Below are positions 50,070 through 58,259 of a stretch of 64,000 nucleotides of DNA, piece after piece. Numbering within the stretch: the first letter of the stretch is position 1; each line of letters begins with the position of its first letter. The stretch is from Amycolatopsis palatopharyngis. GTDB lineage: Bacteria > Actinomycetota > Actinomycetes > Mycobacteriales > Pseudonocardiaceae. The position numbers and the translations under genes were made by a program. Below the pieces are notes generated by a model, which did no database searches, was not told the DNA's origin, and worked only from the letters and a program-made list of their open reading frames with translations. The stretch lies in the NCBI RefSeq assembly GCF_003385185.1, contig NZ_PQHZ01000015.1, positions 62,001 through 126,000 on the forward strand, written 5' to 3'.

Positions 50070-50696
50070 TCAGACCCCGGCGACGAAGCCCCGGATCGCA
50101 TCGGCCACCAGTTCGACCGCGATCGCCGCGAGCAGCAGACCGGCGATCTTGGCCAGCAGCGTGATGCCACTTTCCTTGATCACGCGGATCACCAGGCCGG
50201 AGTAACGCATGCAGGCGAAGAGCACGAGGTGCACGGTGACGATCGCCAGTCCCAGGGCGATGTAGGCACCCATCTGACCGTCGGCCTGACGGACGAACAC
50301 AATCGTGGCCGCGATGGCACCGGGCCCGGCCAGCAGCGGGGTGCCCAACGGGACCAGCGCGACGTTCACGTCCTCCGCGGCCTCGGGTTGCGTGCTGTTC
50401 TTCCCGGTCAACAGGTCGAGTGCGATGAGCAGGAGCAGTAGCCCGCCCGCACCCTGCAGTGCGGGAATGCCGATGCCGAGATACGCCAGGATCGCCTGCC
50501 CGGCCACCGCGAACAGCGTGATCACCAGCAGTGAGACCAGTACCGCCTGCCGAGCCGCGCGAGCACGGGCCGCGACCGGCTTGCGCCCGGTGAGGCTGAG
50601 GAACACCGGTACGGTCCCCGGCGGGTCCATGATCACGACCAGCGTGATCGACGCCTCCATGAAGAGCTTGAGGTCGAAGAAGTCCTGCAGCGCCAT
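50070..50696 (-). CDS. MarC family integral membrane protein
   Basis: The 208-residue protein has six hydrophobic segments and the family signatures IMDPPGTVPVFLSLT near the N-terminus and VPLGTPLLAGPGAIAATIVF in the middle, typical of MarC/YhgN proteins. Their function is not established. The ATG overlaps the stop of the PHP gene by one base (TGATG), so the two are co-translated. Confidence 0.9.
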   Translation of the reverse strand: MALQDFFDLKLFMEASITLVVIMDPPGTVPVFLSLTGRKPVAARARAARQAVLVSLLVITLFAVAGQAILAYLGIGIPALQGAGGLLLLLIALDLLTGKNSTQPEAAEDVNVALVPLGTPLLAGPGAIAATIVFVRQADGQMGAYIALGLAIVTVHLVLFACMRYSGLVIRVIKESGITLLAKIAGLLLAAIAVELVADAIRGFVAGV

Positions 50697-51565
50697 CAGG
50701 CTGCCCCGTCCACCGCGGCCGTGGCCCCGCTGGACCGGGCGATCAACGCTTCGAGCATCTCCGGATCCGTGGTCTCCTGCCCGAGCGCGATCGTCTTGTT
50801 CGTGCCGTGGTAATCGCTGGACCCGGTCTGCAGCAGGTCCAGGCCACCCGCCAGTTCCCGTAGCTCGGCCCGTGTTCGCACGTCGTGGTTCGGGTGGTCG
50901 ACCTCGAGGCCCGCCAGCCCGCGCGCCGCGAGGGCCTCGATCACCCTCGGCGTCACCGTCGGGCCACGGGAGCTGGCGAACGGATGCGCCAGCACGGTCA
51001 CCCCTCCGGCGTCGGCGATCATGTCGATCGCCGCCTCGACCGGCGTGTCCTGCCGTGGCAGGTAGTAGCCGCGACCGTTGCCCAGGTATCCCGCGAACGC
51101 CTCGTCCACGCTGGCGACCACGCCGGCCCGCATCAGGGCCTGCGCCAGGTGTGGCCGCCCCGCGGGAGCGTCGGGGCCCAGCAGGCCCATCACCTCGTCC
51201 GGATCGATCGGCAGGCCGTCGTCGGCCATGCGTACGGCCATCGACCGCAGCCGCGCCCTGCGCTCGCCACGCAGCCGCAGTTGCTCGGACACGATCGCGG
51301 GAGACGTCGGATCGAACAGGTAGGCCAGCAGGTGCACGCTGACGTACCTGCCATCGGTGTCGACGGATACGCAGGACAGCTCCGCCCCGGGGATCAGCCG
51401 CAATCCTGACGGCAACGCCTCGATCGCCGGTTCCCAGCCCGCGGTGGTGTCGTGGTCGGTCAGGGCGACGACGTCGAGCCCGGCTCGCGCCGCGGCAGCG
51501 ACCAGTTCGGCCGGACTGTCGGTACCGTCCGAGACCGTGGAATGGGTATGCAGGTCGATGCGCAC
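50696..51565 (-). CDS. PHP-domain phosphoesterase (TrpH/YciV type)
   Basis: The 289-residue protein has the PHP metal-binding motifs: DLHTHSTVSDGTDSP, LTDHDTT, GAELSC, VLAHPFASS and SSDYHG. This set matches the TrpH/RNase AM group, which acts on nucleotide 3',5'-bisphosphates or short RNA 5' ends. The GTG start follows GGGCGG. It is co-translated with marC; pairing of PHP and MarC genes is common in actinobacteria, without a known reason. Confidence 0.9.
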   Translation of the reverse strand: MRIDLHTHSTVSDGTDSPAELVAAAARAGLDVVALTDHDTTAGWEPAIEALPSGLRLIPGAELSCVSVDTDGRYVSVHLLAYLFDPTSPAIVSEQLRLRGERRARLRSMAVRMADDGLPIDPDEVMGLLGPDAPAGRPHLAQALMRAGVVASVDEAFAGYLGNGRGYYLPRQDTPVEAAIDMIADAGGVTVLAHPFASSRGPTVTPRVIEALAARGLAGLEVDHPNHDVRTRAELRELAGGLDLLQTGSSDYHGTNKTIALGQETTDPEMLEALIARSSGATAAVDGAA

Positions 51566-51641
51566 CCGCCCATTCTGGACGAGAGGCCGCTCCCCTGCGC
51601 CGTGAGCCCCGTCGGGCCGCCCACAGCGCGCCGGCGCAGAC

Positions 51642-52202
51642 TCAGCCGACCATCCGCTTTCCCCTGGCCGCACGCTGGGCCTTGATCATGGAGAAACGCT
51701 CGGCCTGCTTCTGCTTGTCACCGAAGACGAGCTCGGAGATCGTGTCGTAGAACTCCTCGGGCCGGGGCAGGTAGGCGATGTGGTTCAGCGCCTGGATCTG
51801 TCCGGCGGACTCCACCACCGTTGTCCCGTAGCCGAGAATCCGGCCCCAGAACGAGCGCTGGTAGGTCAGGTCGGTGACCTTGCTGATCGGCATCATCAGC
51901 ACCTTGGTGGTCCACACGCCGGTCGTCATGATGAACCGCTTGTCGGTCACGACCAGGCGTTCGACCCACCACTCCATCACCACGTAGGCGAACCGCAGCA
52001 CCACGAGCAGGGCGGCGTACCAGAGCACGTTCTGCACGACCCACATCGAAGGAGGCAGCAGGTAGGACACCATGACGAAGATCGCGATCAGCGCGACGGC
52101 CTCGAACGCATCCCAGGCCAGCGCCGCCCAATGCCTGCGGATCCGAATGACCCGCCGCTCGGTGTCGAGCAGGTACTCATCGGGATCTCGGGGCGCGAAC
52201 AT
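51642..52202 (-). CDS. PH-domain (bPH2/YdbT-like) membrane protein
   Basis: The 186-residue protein has two membrane segments (about 30-48 and 56-75) followed by a bacterial PH domain (VERLVVTDKRFIMTTGVWTTKVLMMPISKVTDLTYQ is the first part; GYGTTVVESAGQ follows) and a basic C-terminal helix. Such proteins are usual in actinobacteria and may sense the membrane. It starts at ATG and reads in the same direction as, and 76 bp upstream of, the PHP gene. Confidence 0.88.
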   Translation of the reverse strand: MFAPRDPDEYLLDTERRVIRIRRHWAALAWDAFEAVALIAIFVMVSYLLPPSMWVVQNVLWYAALLVVLRFAYVVMEWWVERLVVTDKRFIMTTGVWTTKVLMMPISKVTDLTYQRSFWGRILGYGTTVVESAGQIQALNHIAYLPRPEEFYDTISELVFGDKQKQAERFSMIKAQRAARGKRMVG

Positions 52203-52221
52203 ACCCGAAGACTAACGGCGA

Positions 52222-52383
52222 CTAGGCGAACACGCTGCTGACAAAACTGATCACCGACTCTGCCGCATCCCTGAGGAAGCCGATGATGTTCGATACGAGC
52301 CCGGCCGCTCCAGCAGGCTGGGCGATCACGAAGTAGAGCACCAGCGCGATCCCCGCGAATGTGAGGAGCTTCTTGACGTCCAC
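52222..52383 (-). CDS. Small conserved-type membrane protein (53 residues)
   Basis: The frame from GTG to TAG encodes 53 residues: MDVKKLLTFAGIALVLYF begins the first hydrophobic helix, IAQPAGAAGLV follows, and an amphipathic helix ends the protein (DAAESVISFVSSVFA). A GGATGGAG site precedes the start. Proteins of this size and pattern occur in many actinobacteria next to PH-domain genes, as far as I recall; their role is unknown. The stop is 19 bp before the PH-domain gene start, so they are probably co-transcribed. Confidence 0.72.
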   Translation of the reverse strand: MDVKKLLTFAGIALVLYFVIAQPAGAAGLVSNIIGFLRDAAESVISFVSSVFA

Positions 52384-52709
52384 GACGCTCCATCCCGTTT
52401 CTGTGTCAGACCTGCATCGTCAGGTAACCACTAAGTTTGTACCGCACTGCGGTGCGTTACGGGAGGAAAGTCCCGCGCTTGGGTCAGTGCACGGCTCCAA
52501 TGTCGCCGGACAAGCACGGAGGGTAACCAAATCGGCGTGACGTAGGCAACAATCCCGCACTCTACTCAGCGTCAGCTCGTCGGTGACGGTGGACCGGACA
52601 GGAGTAACAAAGCCATGGACGAGGCCCGCTACCAGCGTTTTGTCCGGTTTCACCCAGCGTGTCGATGTGCCATCGGTCACGGCAGGGACACCGAGAGCGG
52701 GAGCGCCCG
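52384..52709. other. 326-bp divergent intergenic region with several hairpins
   Basis: It separates the small membrane protein gene from the Nudix gene. Visible inverted repeats are CGCAC-TGCG-GTGCG (52443-52456) and CGGGA-GGAAAG-TCCCG (52460-52475). GGTAACCA occurs twice (52422-52429 and 52522-52529). The string GGGAGGAAAGTCCC recalls one part of RNase P RNA, but the rest of that RNA is absent. No known riboswitch or tRNA was recognised. Both promoters must lie here. Confidence 0.5.
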
Positions 52710-53108
52710 TTGAGCGCCGTCCGCTGCGTCGGCGCCATCGTGCACGACGACGAGGGCAGGCTGCTGCTGATCCGGCGCGCGAACGAGCCCGCGCGGGGTC
52801 TCTGGTCGCTACCTGGCGGCAAGGTCGAGCAGGGTGAGTCCGACGCCGAGGCGGTGATCCGGGAACTGCGGGAGGAGACCGGACTCGACGCCGTGGCGGG
52901 CGCGTTGGCGGGACAGGTGGTGCGGGGGCCGTACGAGATCTACGACTACGTCTGCCGGTACACAGGAGGCGTACTGCGGGCAGGTGACGACGCGGCGGCG
53001 GCCCGCTGGGTCGGCCAGGAGACGTTCGGCGAGTTCGAGGCCGAGGGAGCGCTCGCCGAGGGCCTCGCCGAGGCTCTGCGCCTCTGGAACGCGCTCCCCC
53101 GCGGCTGA
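52710..53108 (+). CDS. Nudix hydrolase
   Basis: From the TTG start (MSAVRCVGAIVHDDEG) the protein has 132 residues with a complete Nudix box, GGKVEQGESDAEAVIRELRE followed by ETGL. Such enzymes hydrolyse nucleoside diphosphates linked to another group, often to clean oxidised nucleotides; the substrate is unknown. The TTG start fits the family's N-terminus and follows GGGAG; an ATG 45 bases upstream in frame is possible but adds an unlikely Arg/His-rich extension. It converges with the acyl-CoA synthetase gene. Confidence 0.85.
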   Translation: MSAVRCVGAIVHDDEGRLLLIRRANEPARGLWSLPGGKVEQGESDAEAVIRELREETGLDAVAGALAGQVVRGPYEIYDYVCRYTGGVLRAGDDAAAARWVGQETFGEFEAEGALAEGLAEALRLWNALPRG

Positions 53109-53126
53109 GGACCTGGCGGAACGCGC

Positions 53127-54719
53127 TCAGCTTTCACGCAGCAGGAATTTCTGGATCTTTCCCGTCGAGGTCTTCGGCAATTCGGCGACGAAGTCCACCC
53201 GATCGGGCACCTTGTACCGGGCGAGCCGGCCCCGGACGTGCTCCCGCAACTCCGCCGTCTCCACCTCGTGGCCACCGCGCAGCACGACGAACGCCCTCGG
53301 CCGCTCGCCCCACTTCTCGTCAGGAACGCCGACCACGGCCACCTCGAGCACGGCCGGATGCGAGTCGATCGCGGCCTCGACCTCGATCGTGGAGATGTTC
53401 TCGCCGCCGGAGATGATGATGTCCTTCGCCCTGTCGCGCAGCTCGATGTAGCCGTCGGAATGCCATACACCGAGGTCACCGGAGTGGAACCAGCCACCTT
53501 CGAAGGCCTTCGCCGTGGCCTCGGGGTCGGCGAAGTAACCGGTCATGACGTTGTTCCCGCGCATCACGACCTCGCCCATGGTGATGCCGTCCCTCGGCAC
53601 ATCGCGCAGGTCGCCGTCGACCACTCTGACTCCGTCGGTGACCACCATGCCGACCCCCTGCCGCGCAAGCAGCCTGCTGCGCGCCTCGACGTCGAGCACC
53701 GCCCACCCGTCCTGGTACTCGCACACCGTGTACGGCCCATAGGTCTCGGTGAGCCCGTAGACGTGCACCAGCCGGACGCCCAGCTCGGCCATGCGGGAGA
53801 TCACCGTGGGACTCGGCGGCGCGCCCGCCGTGGTCACCACGACCTCCCGGTCCAGCGGGTGCGCGTCCTCGTGGTTGGCGATGGTGACCAGGACGGTCGG
53901 CGCTCCGTTCAGGTGGGTGATGCCCTCCGTGTCGAGCAGCCGCCAGATCTCCCCGCCGTCCACCGTCCGCAGACAGACGTGCGTGCCACCGACCGCCGTG
54001 ACGGCCCACGTGGTGCACCAGCCGTTGCAGTGGAACATCGGCAGCGTCCACAGGTACCGCGACTCGGGCGTGTGCCGGGAGTGGACGACCTCGGCGAGAG
54101 CGTTCAGATACGCGCCCCTGTGGTGGTACATGACGCCTTTGGGCTGTCCCGTGGTGCCGGAGGTGTAGTTGATCGAAATGGTCGCGCGCTCGTTCAGCAC
54201 GGTCCACGGCAGAGGTTCGTCACTGCCCCGCGCGGGCAGGTCCGCGTACGAGATCCCGCCGACGGCGGGGTCGGCCTCGGCACCTGCGGCCGGGTCGGTC
54301 ACCGTGACGATCTCGCGCACACCCAGCTCGGCCACCACAGGCGCGATCGACGGATGCAACGCGGAGTCCACGACCAGCAGCTTCGCCCCGGAGTGCCGCA
54401 CGATGTGCCGGATCTCGGCCGGCGCGAGCCGGGTGTTGATCGCCACCAGCACGGCACCGGCGAGCGGCACCGCGAAATGCGCGACCAGCATCTCCGGGAT
54501 GTTCGGCAGCAGGTACGCCACCCGGTCCCCCGGCTCGACCCCGCAGGCCCGCAGGGCCCGCGCCACTCTGGTCGCCTCCCCGGCGAACTCCCGGTAGGTC
54601 ATCCGGCGGTCGCCGTAGGCGATGGCCGTCCGGTCGGCGAAGACCTCGCCCGACCGTTCCAGGAACGTCAACGGGGTCAACGGGGTGAACGAGACGTCTT
54701 CGTCCGCGCTAGCTGCCAT
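53127..54719 (-). CDS. Acyl-CoA synthetase (AMP-dependent ligase)
   Basis: The 530-residue enzyme has the AMP-binding signatures: ISINYTSGTTGQPKGVMYHHRG is split here as YTSGTTGQPKG plus VMYHH, VYGLTETYGPY, GWFHSGDLGVWHSDGYIELRD and the catalytic Lys in PKTSTGKIQKF. The layout fits medium- or long-chain fatty acyl-CoA synthetases. It activates a carboxylic acid through an acyl-AMP. The ATG following GGGGTG is chosen; a GTG one codon before is equally near. The preceding DUF2332 gene ends 63 bp upstream in the same direction. Confidence 0.9.
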   Translation of the reverse strand: MAASADEDVSFTPLTPLTFLERSGEVFADRTAIAYGDRRMTYREFAGEATRVARALRACGVEPGDRVAYLLPNIPEMLVAHFAVPLAGAVLVAINTRLAPAEIRHIVRHSGAKLLVVDSALHPSIAPVVAELGVREIVTVTDPAAGAEADPAVGGISYADLPARGSDEPLPWTVLNERATISINYTSGTTGQPKGVMYHHRGAYLNALAEVVHSRHTPESRYLWTLPMFHCNGWCTTWAVTAVGGTHVCLRTVDGGEIWRLLDTEGITHLNGAPTVLVTIANHEDAHPLDREVVVTTAGAPPSPTVISRMAELGVRLVHVYGLTETYGPYTVCEYQDGWAVLDVEARSRLLARQGVGMVVTDGVRVVDGDLRDVPRDGITMGEVVMRGNNVMTGYFADPEATAKAFEGGWFHSGDLGVWHSDGYIELRDRAKDIIISGGENISTIEVEAAIDSHPAVLEVAVVGVPDEKWGERPRAFVVLRGGHEVETAELREHVRGRLARYKVPDRVDFVAELPKTSTGKIQKFLLRES

Positions 54720-54782
54720 CACCCCATGGTGGTGCGACCAGGGCGGGCCGACAATCTCTGATTGGAGACGTCAGGCGTCGGA

Positions 54783-55886
54783 TCACCCCGCCAGCCAGGT
54801 CATCCGCTGGCCGTGTGCCTGGGTTCTGGCAAGCGGCTGCGCCCGGACGGTGCCCTCGACCCACGTCGCCAACCCGAGCACGAACTCCCCGTCGGTCGCG
54901 AGGTCGTCCCTGCCGGGCAGCACGTGCCCGAGGCCCGCCCGGTAGGCCTCCTCGCTGATCCACCACAGTGGACGCTGCCCCGCCAGCATGCGCAGTCCGT
55001 CCACGAAGTCCTGCTGCCGCCTCTCGGGCAGGTACGGAAGCACGTGGCTGGTGATCACCAGCAGCGGCAGCTCGGCAGGCAGGCGAGCCGCCGCGGCGGC
55101 GAGGTCGTCCACCGCGTCGCCGGCCATCAGCTCCGGCGGGTCCTTGCGTTGCGCGGCCGCAGCCGTGCGGAGCAGACGGATTCGGTCCGGCTGATCTGCC
55201 CACACACAGGCTTCCAGCCAGGCGAGTTCGTCCTCGTCCCCGGCGTCCACCGGAGCCCGATCCAGGCCGAGCCGTGCGCCCACCGCGAGCTTCTTCGGCA
55301 ACTTCGGCAGCGTCGCCCCCGGCCCGAGTTCCAGTGCGCAGTGCAGCCCGACAGCGGCCTTCGCAGGTCCAGCTGTCAGCTGCTCGCCGCCGTCGCACTG
55401 ATACCGGTAGCCGAACTTGTCCAGGCCGAGCAGCAACCCGGCACTGCAGCCGACCTCCAGCAGCGCCACCTTGCCACCCGCCTGTTTCGCGGCGAGTGAG
55501 ACGCCGGGGTAGAGCAGGGTCGCGCGACGAACCTCGTTGGTCTGGGTGAAGCGACTGGCCACCAGGTCACGAACCCGGTCGGCGCGTTCCAGCAGGAACG
55601 ACCGGAACAACGGCCAGGTTTCCGAGTCCACCCCGTCGAATCCGCCGAGCGACGGGTAGTACCGCGAGAGCGGGTGAATCGGGTCGGCCTGGATCAGCCG
55701 GTGCGCGGCGGCCAGCAGCAGTGTGGGGCGCGCGTCAGTGGGAGACGCGGCCGCCAGCAGACTGGCGACGGCGTCGTCCTCGGCGGCCTTCAGGGCCAGG
55801 TGCTCGTACAGCGGGGAGTTGCCCGCCGCCTCGGTCTCGGCGAACCTGCGCAGCCGGTGCTTGATCTCCTCGAGCAGATCACTCAT
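54783..55886 (-). CDS. DUF2332 domain protein, methyltransferase-like fold
   Basis: The 367-residue protein fits DUF2332: IKHRLRRFAETEAAGNSPLYEHLA, LYPGVSLAAKQAGGKVALLEVG, EVGCSAGLLLGLDKFGY (similar to a SAM-binding loop) and PLLVITSHVLPYLPERRQQDF. A methyltransferase role is possible from the GCSAG loop but has not been shown for the family. The ATG opening MSDLLEEIK is preferred over one four codons upstream because homologues begin there. The upstream region is a tandem duplication. Confidence 0.82.
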   Translation of the reverse strand: MSDLLEEIKHRLRRFAETEAAGNSPLYEHLALKAAEDDAVASLLAAASPTDARPTLLLAAAHRLIQADPIHPLSRYYPSLGGFDGVDSETWPLFRSFLLERADRVRDLVASRFTQTNEVRRATLLYPGVSLAAKQAGGKVALLEVGCSAGLLLGLDKFGYRYQCDGGEQLTAGPAKAAVGLHCALELGPGATLPKLPKKLAVGARLGLDRAPVDAGDEDELAWLEACVWADQPDRIRLLRTAAAAQRKDPPELMAGDAVDDLAAAAARLPAELPLLVITSHVLPYLPERRQQDFVDGLRMLAGQRPLWWISEEAYRAGLGHVLPGRDDLATDGEFVLGLATWVEGTVRAQPLARTQAHGQRMTWLAG

Positions 55887-55899
55887 TGGAAAACTCATT

Positions 55900-56127
55900 C
55901 ATGGGGCACCGGCCGTCCCGGCTGCTCGCTGTATCCATCTGCCTCGCTCGTTCCGCCTCGCTCGTTCGTCGCTCCGCGTGCAAGGCTCACCGCCGACGGC
56001 TCACTCATGGGGCACTGGCCGTCCCGGCTGCTCGCTGTATCCATCTGCCTCGCTCGTTCCTCGCTCCGCGTGCAAGGCTCACCGCCGACGGCTCACTCAT
56101 GGGGCACCGGCCGTCCCGGCTGCTCGC
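55900..56127. repeat. Tandem duplication of the maoC-like gene 3' end
   Basis: Two further copies of a segment starting CATGGGGCACCGGCCGTCC lie at 55900 and 56006, and the third, at 56098, is the true end of the MaoC-like coding sequence (Pro-Val-Pro-His-Glu then stop). Copies are about 106 and 92 bp long; the first has 14 extra bases inside a run of CTCGCTCGTTC units. The repeat lies between the maoC-like stop and the DUF2332 start. Confidence 0.88.
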
Positions 56128-56596
56128 CGCCCCGCGACTCGCCGTACGAACGCTTCGGCACCATCACCTTACGGCGGAAGGTGCAGACGATCAGGCCGTC
56201 CTGCTTGTAGCCACGGGTCTCGACGTACACCACGCCCCGGTCGTCCTTGGACTTCGACGGCGTCTTTTCCAGCACCTCGGTCTCGCCGTAGATGGTGTCA
56301 CCGTGGAACGTGGGCTTCACGTGCCGCAGCGACTCGACCTCCAGATTGGCGATCGCCTTGCCGGAGACGTCGGGCACGGACATGCCCAGCAGCAGTGAGT
56401 AGATGTAGTTGCCCACCACGACGTTCTTGCCGAAGTCCGTGGTCTCCCCCGCGTAGTGCGCGTCCAGATGCAGCGGGTGGTGGTTCATGGTGAGCAGGCA
56501 GAAGAGGTGGTCGTCGTACTCCGTGACCGTCTTGCCCGGCCAGTGCTTGTAGACCGCGCCGACCTCGAACTCTTCGAAATACCGCCCGAACTGCAC
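56093..56596 (-). CDS. MaoC-family dehydratase
   Basis: The 167-residue single hot-dog protein has the hydratase region NHHPLHLDAHYA and the family patterns GKNVVVGNYIYSLLLGMSV and LRHVKPTFHGDTIYGETEVL. It resembles mesaconyl- or beta-hydroxyacyl-CoA hydratase-like MaoC proteins. It would hydrate an enoyl-CoA; with the nearby acyl-CoA synthetase this suggests acyl-CoA metabolism. The GTG start has a strong GAGGAGGA site seven bases upstream. The C-terminus lies in the third copy of a tandem repeat. Confidence 0.87.
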   Translation of the reverse strand: MQFGRYFEEFEVGAVYKHWPGKTVTEYDDHLFCLLTMNHHPLHLDAHYAGETTDFGKNVVVGNYIYSLLLGMSVPDVSGKAIANLEVESLRHVKPTFHGDTIYGETEVLEKTPSKSKDDRGVVYVETRGYKQDGLIVCTFRRKVMVPKRSYGESRGGEQPGRPVPHE

Positions 56597-56977
56597 GTTT
56601 CGTCCTCCTCGAGTAACGCGACATCGCCCTGCGACGACATCATCTGACGCTGAGGAGTACCCTCGTGTACCGGTGTCGGCTACGTCAACGCGAGCAGCGA
56701 CACGCCACGAGGGTGGCGGGCTGGACCTGTCGACACTGTCGACCGGGTCGGCACGGAGCACGACCTCGGAATTGACCCCGGCCGGAGGAGGTGAGGAACG
56801 CAGATGAGTAGTGGCGATAGTCCGCTTCCTAGTACCACCAGCGTTCCCGCTGTTTCCGCCGGCACCGTCACGTACGGGTAGCCCGGGCAGGTCACCGGCT
56901 GGAGCGCTGGTCACGCCGAGCGAACCAATCCGCTTGGCGCGTCGTTTTCCCGCGACGTCACAGCCAGGAGTCTCACC
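56597..56977 (+). promoter_or_regulatory. Structured leader region of corA
   Basis: This 381-bp region holds the promoter of the maoC-like gene on one side and a long corA leader on the other. On the plus strand: a GCCAC-GAGG-GTGGC hairpin at 56711-56724, a 25-codon reading frame (56804-56881), and a GCCGAGCG-N8-CGCTTGGC hairpin (56915-56938) followed six bases later by TTTT. This order resembles attenuator leaders, but no M-box consensus was recognised. Confidence 0.5.
56804..56881 (+). CDS. Probable leader peptide upstream of corA (25 residues)
   Basis: A 25-codon frame starts at ATG behind an unusually strong GGAGGAGGTGAGG site and ends at TAG 96 bases before corA. The peptide starts MSSGDSPLPSTTSV and ends GTVTYG, with three prolines. 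Four of its six serines use AGT, and CTT and CCT also occur: all are rare in this GC-rich DNA. Leader peptides control Mg transport genes in enterobacteria (mgtL, corL), so a comparable role for this frame is suggested, not shown. Confidence 0.6.
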   Translation: MSSGDSPLPSTTSVPAVSAGTVTYG

Positions 56978-58063
56978 ATGCCAGCAATCCCCTCCCTCGG
57001 CAGCTTGCGAGGACGTGCGGCGAACCGGGTCAACCGGGTACAGCCACCCGTCCCAGTCCCGCCGTCGGCCTACGTCGTCGACTGTGCCGTGTACGTCGAC
57101 GGTCAACGGTTGCCCGGTGACTGGTCCCACTCCGCGGCGATCGAGGAGGTCCGGCGCCGTCGTGAGGGCTTCGTCTGGATCGGGTTGCACGAGCCGGACG
57201 AGGGCCAGATCCAGGGCATCGCCGACACGTTCGGCCTGCACGAACTAGCGGTGGAGGACGCGGTGCACGCGCACCAGCGGCCCAAACTGGAGCGCTACGA
57301 CGACACGTTGTTCATGGTTTTCCGCACCGTGCGGTACGTGGAGCACGAGTCGCCGACCACCGCGAACGAGATCGTCGAGTCGGGCGAGCTGATGGCCTTC
57401 CTCGGTACCGACTTCATCATCACGGTGCGGCACGGGAACCACTCCGGTCTGGCCAGGTTGCGCCAGGAACTGGAGTCCGACCCGGAACAGCTGGCGCACG
57501 GCCCCGCGTCCGTGCTGCACGCGGTCGCCGACCACGTCGTCGACCACTTCCTCGATGTGACAGAGAGCATCGAGGAAGACATCGACGAGATGGAGACGCA
57601 GGTCTTCGCGCCGCGCTCGCCGGTGACCTCCGAGCAGATCTACCTGATGAAGCGCGAGGTGCTGGAACTGCGCAGGGCGGTGATGCCGCTGGCCATGCCG
57701 TTGCGCAGGCTTTCCGAGGGCTACACCCGTCTCGTGCCCGACGATGTCCGGTCGTACTTCCGCAACGTGCACGACCACCTGACCAACGTGTCCGAGCGCG
57801 TCGCCGGCTTCGACGAACTGCTCACCACGCTCGTCGACGCGACGCTGGCCAAGATCACGTTGCAGCTCAACAGCGACATGCGCAAGATCACCGCCTGGGC
57901 CGCGATCATCGCCGTCCCGACCGCACTGGCCGGGATCTACGGGATGAACTTCGAGTACATGCCCGAACTGCAGATGCGCTACGGCTACCCGATGACGGTG
58001 GCCGCGATCCTCGGCATCTGCCTGTTGCTCTACCGAATATTCCGAAAGAACCGATGGCTCTAG
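56978..58063 (+). CDS. corA: CorA-type magnesium/cobalt transporter
   Basis: The 361-residue protein has a large cytosolic N-terminal domain (ERYDDTLFMVFRTVRY, a long helix VTESIEEDIDEMETQVF) and two C-terminal membrane helices with the signature YGMN (GMN at about 322-324) and a basic end (RIFRKNRWL). It should form a pentameric channel for Mg(2+) or Co(2+) uptake. The start ATG follows CCAGGAG. The upstream leader peptide and hairpins suggest control at the RNA level. Confidence 0.94.
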   Translation: MPAIPSLGSLRGRAANRVNRVQPPVPVPPSAYVVDCAVYVDGQRLPGDWSHSAAIEEVRRRREGFVWIGLHEPDEGQIQGIADTFGLHELAVEDAVHAHQRPKLERYDDTLFMVFRTVRYVEHESPTTANEIVESGELMAFLGTDFIITVRHGNHSGLARLRQELESDPEQLAHGPASVLHAVADHVVDHFLDVTESIEEDIDEMETQVFAPRSPVTSEQIYLMKREVLELRRAVMPLAMPLRRLSEGYTRLVPDDVRSYFRNVHDHLTNVSERVAGFDELLTTLVDATLAKITLQLNSDMRKITAWAAIIAVPTALAGIYGMNFEYMPELQMRYGYPMTVAAILGICLLLYRIFRKNRWL

Positions 58064-58121
58064 GGCAGCCGCGCTGCCCTGCACACGTCGTTGCTTCCTT
58101 CTGACATGTTCGGAGTACCTC

Positions 58122-58238
58122 ATGCCACGCATGCTCACCAGCCTGAAGTTCTGGGCACTGACCGTCGCCCTCATCTGGATCGCGGTCGTCACCGCGATCA
58201 TCACGATGAACCCGGAGTTCGCCCACGTCCCACAGTGA
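58122..58238 (+). CDS. Small single-pass membrane protein downstream of corA
   Basis: The 38-residue frame starts at ATG six bases after GGAG and encodes MPRMLTSLKFWALTVALI, a hydrophobic helix to about residue 28, and MNPEFAHVPQ at the end. It is too short for usual gene calls. It lies 58 bp after corA and 21 bp before the phosphoesterase gene in the same direction. No function is known; a role with CorA is possible. Confidence 0.6.
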   Translation: MPRMLTSLKFWALTVALIWIAVVTAIITMNPEFAHVPQ

Positions 58239-58259
58239 ACCTCGCAGTAGCCTGGGCAG

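Noticed and set aside
52460-52480. RNase P RNA, suggested by GGGAGGAAAGTCCC
   Set aside because: The required downstream conserved regions (e.g. ACAGAA block and the P4 3' strand) are absent and there is not enough room before the Nudix gene.
56597-56977. M-box magnesium riboswitch before corA
   Set aside because: No M-box core consensus could be found; the leader-peptide model fits the visible features better.
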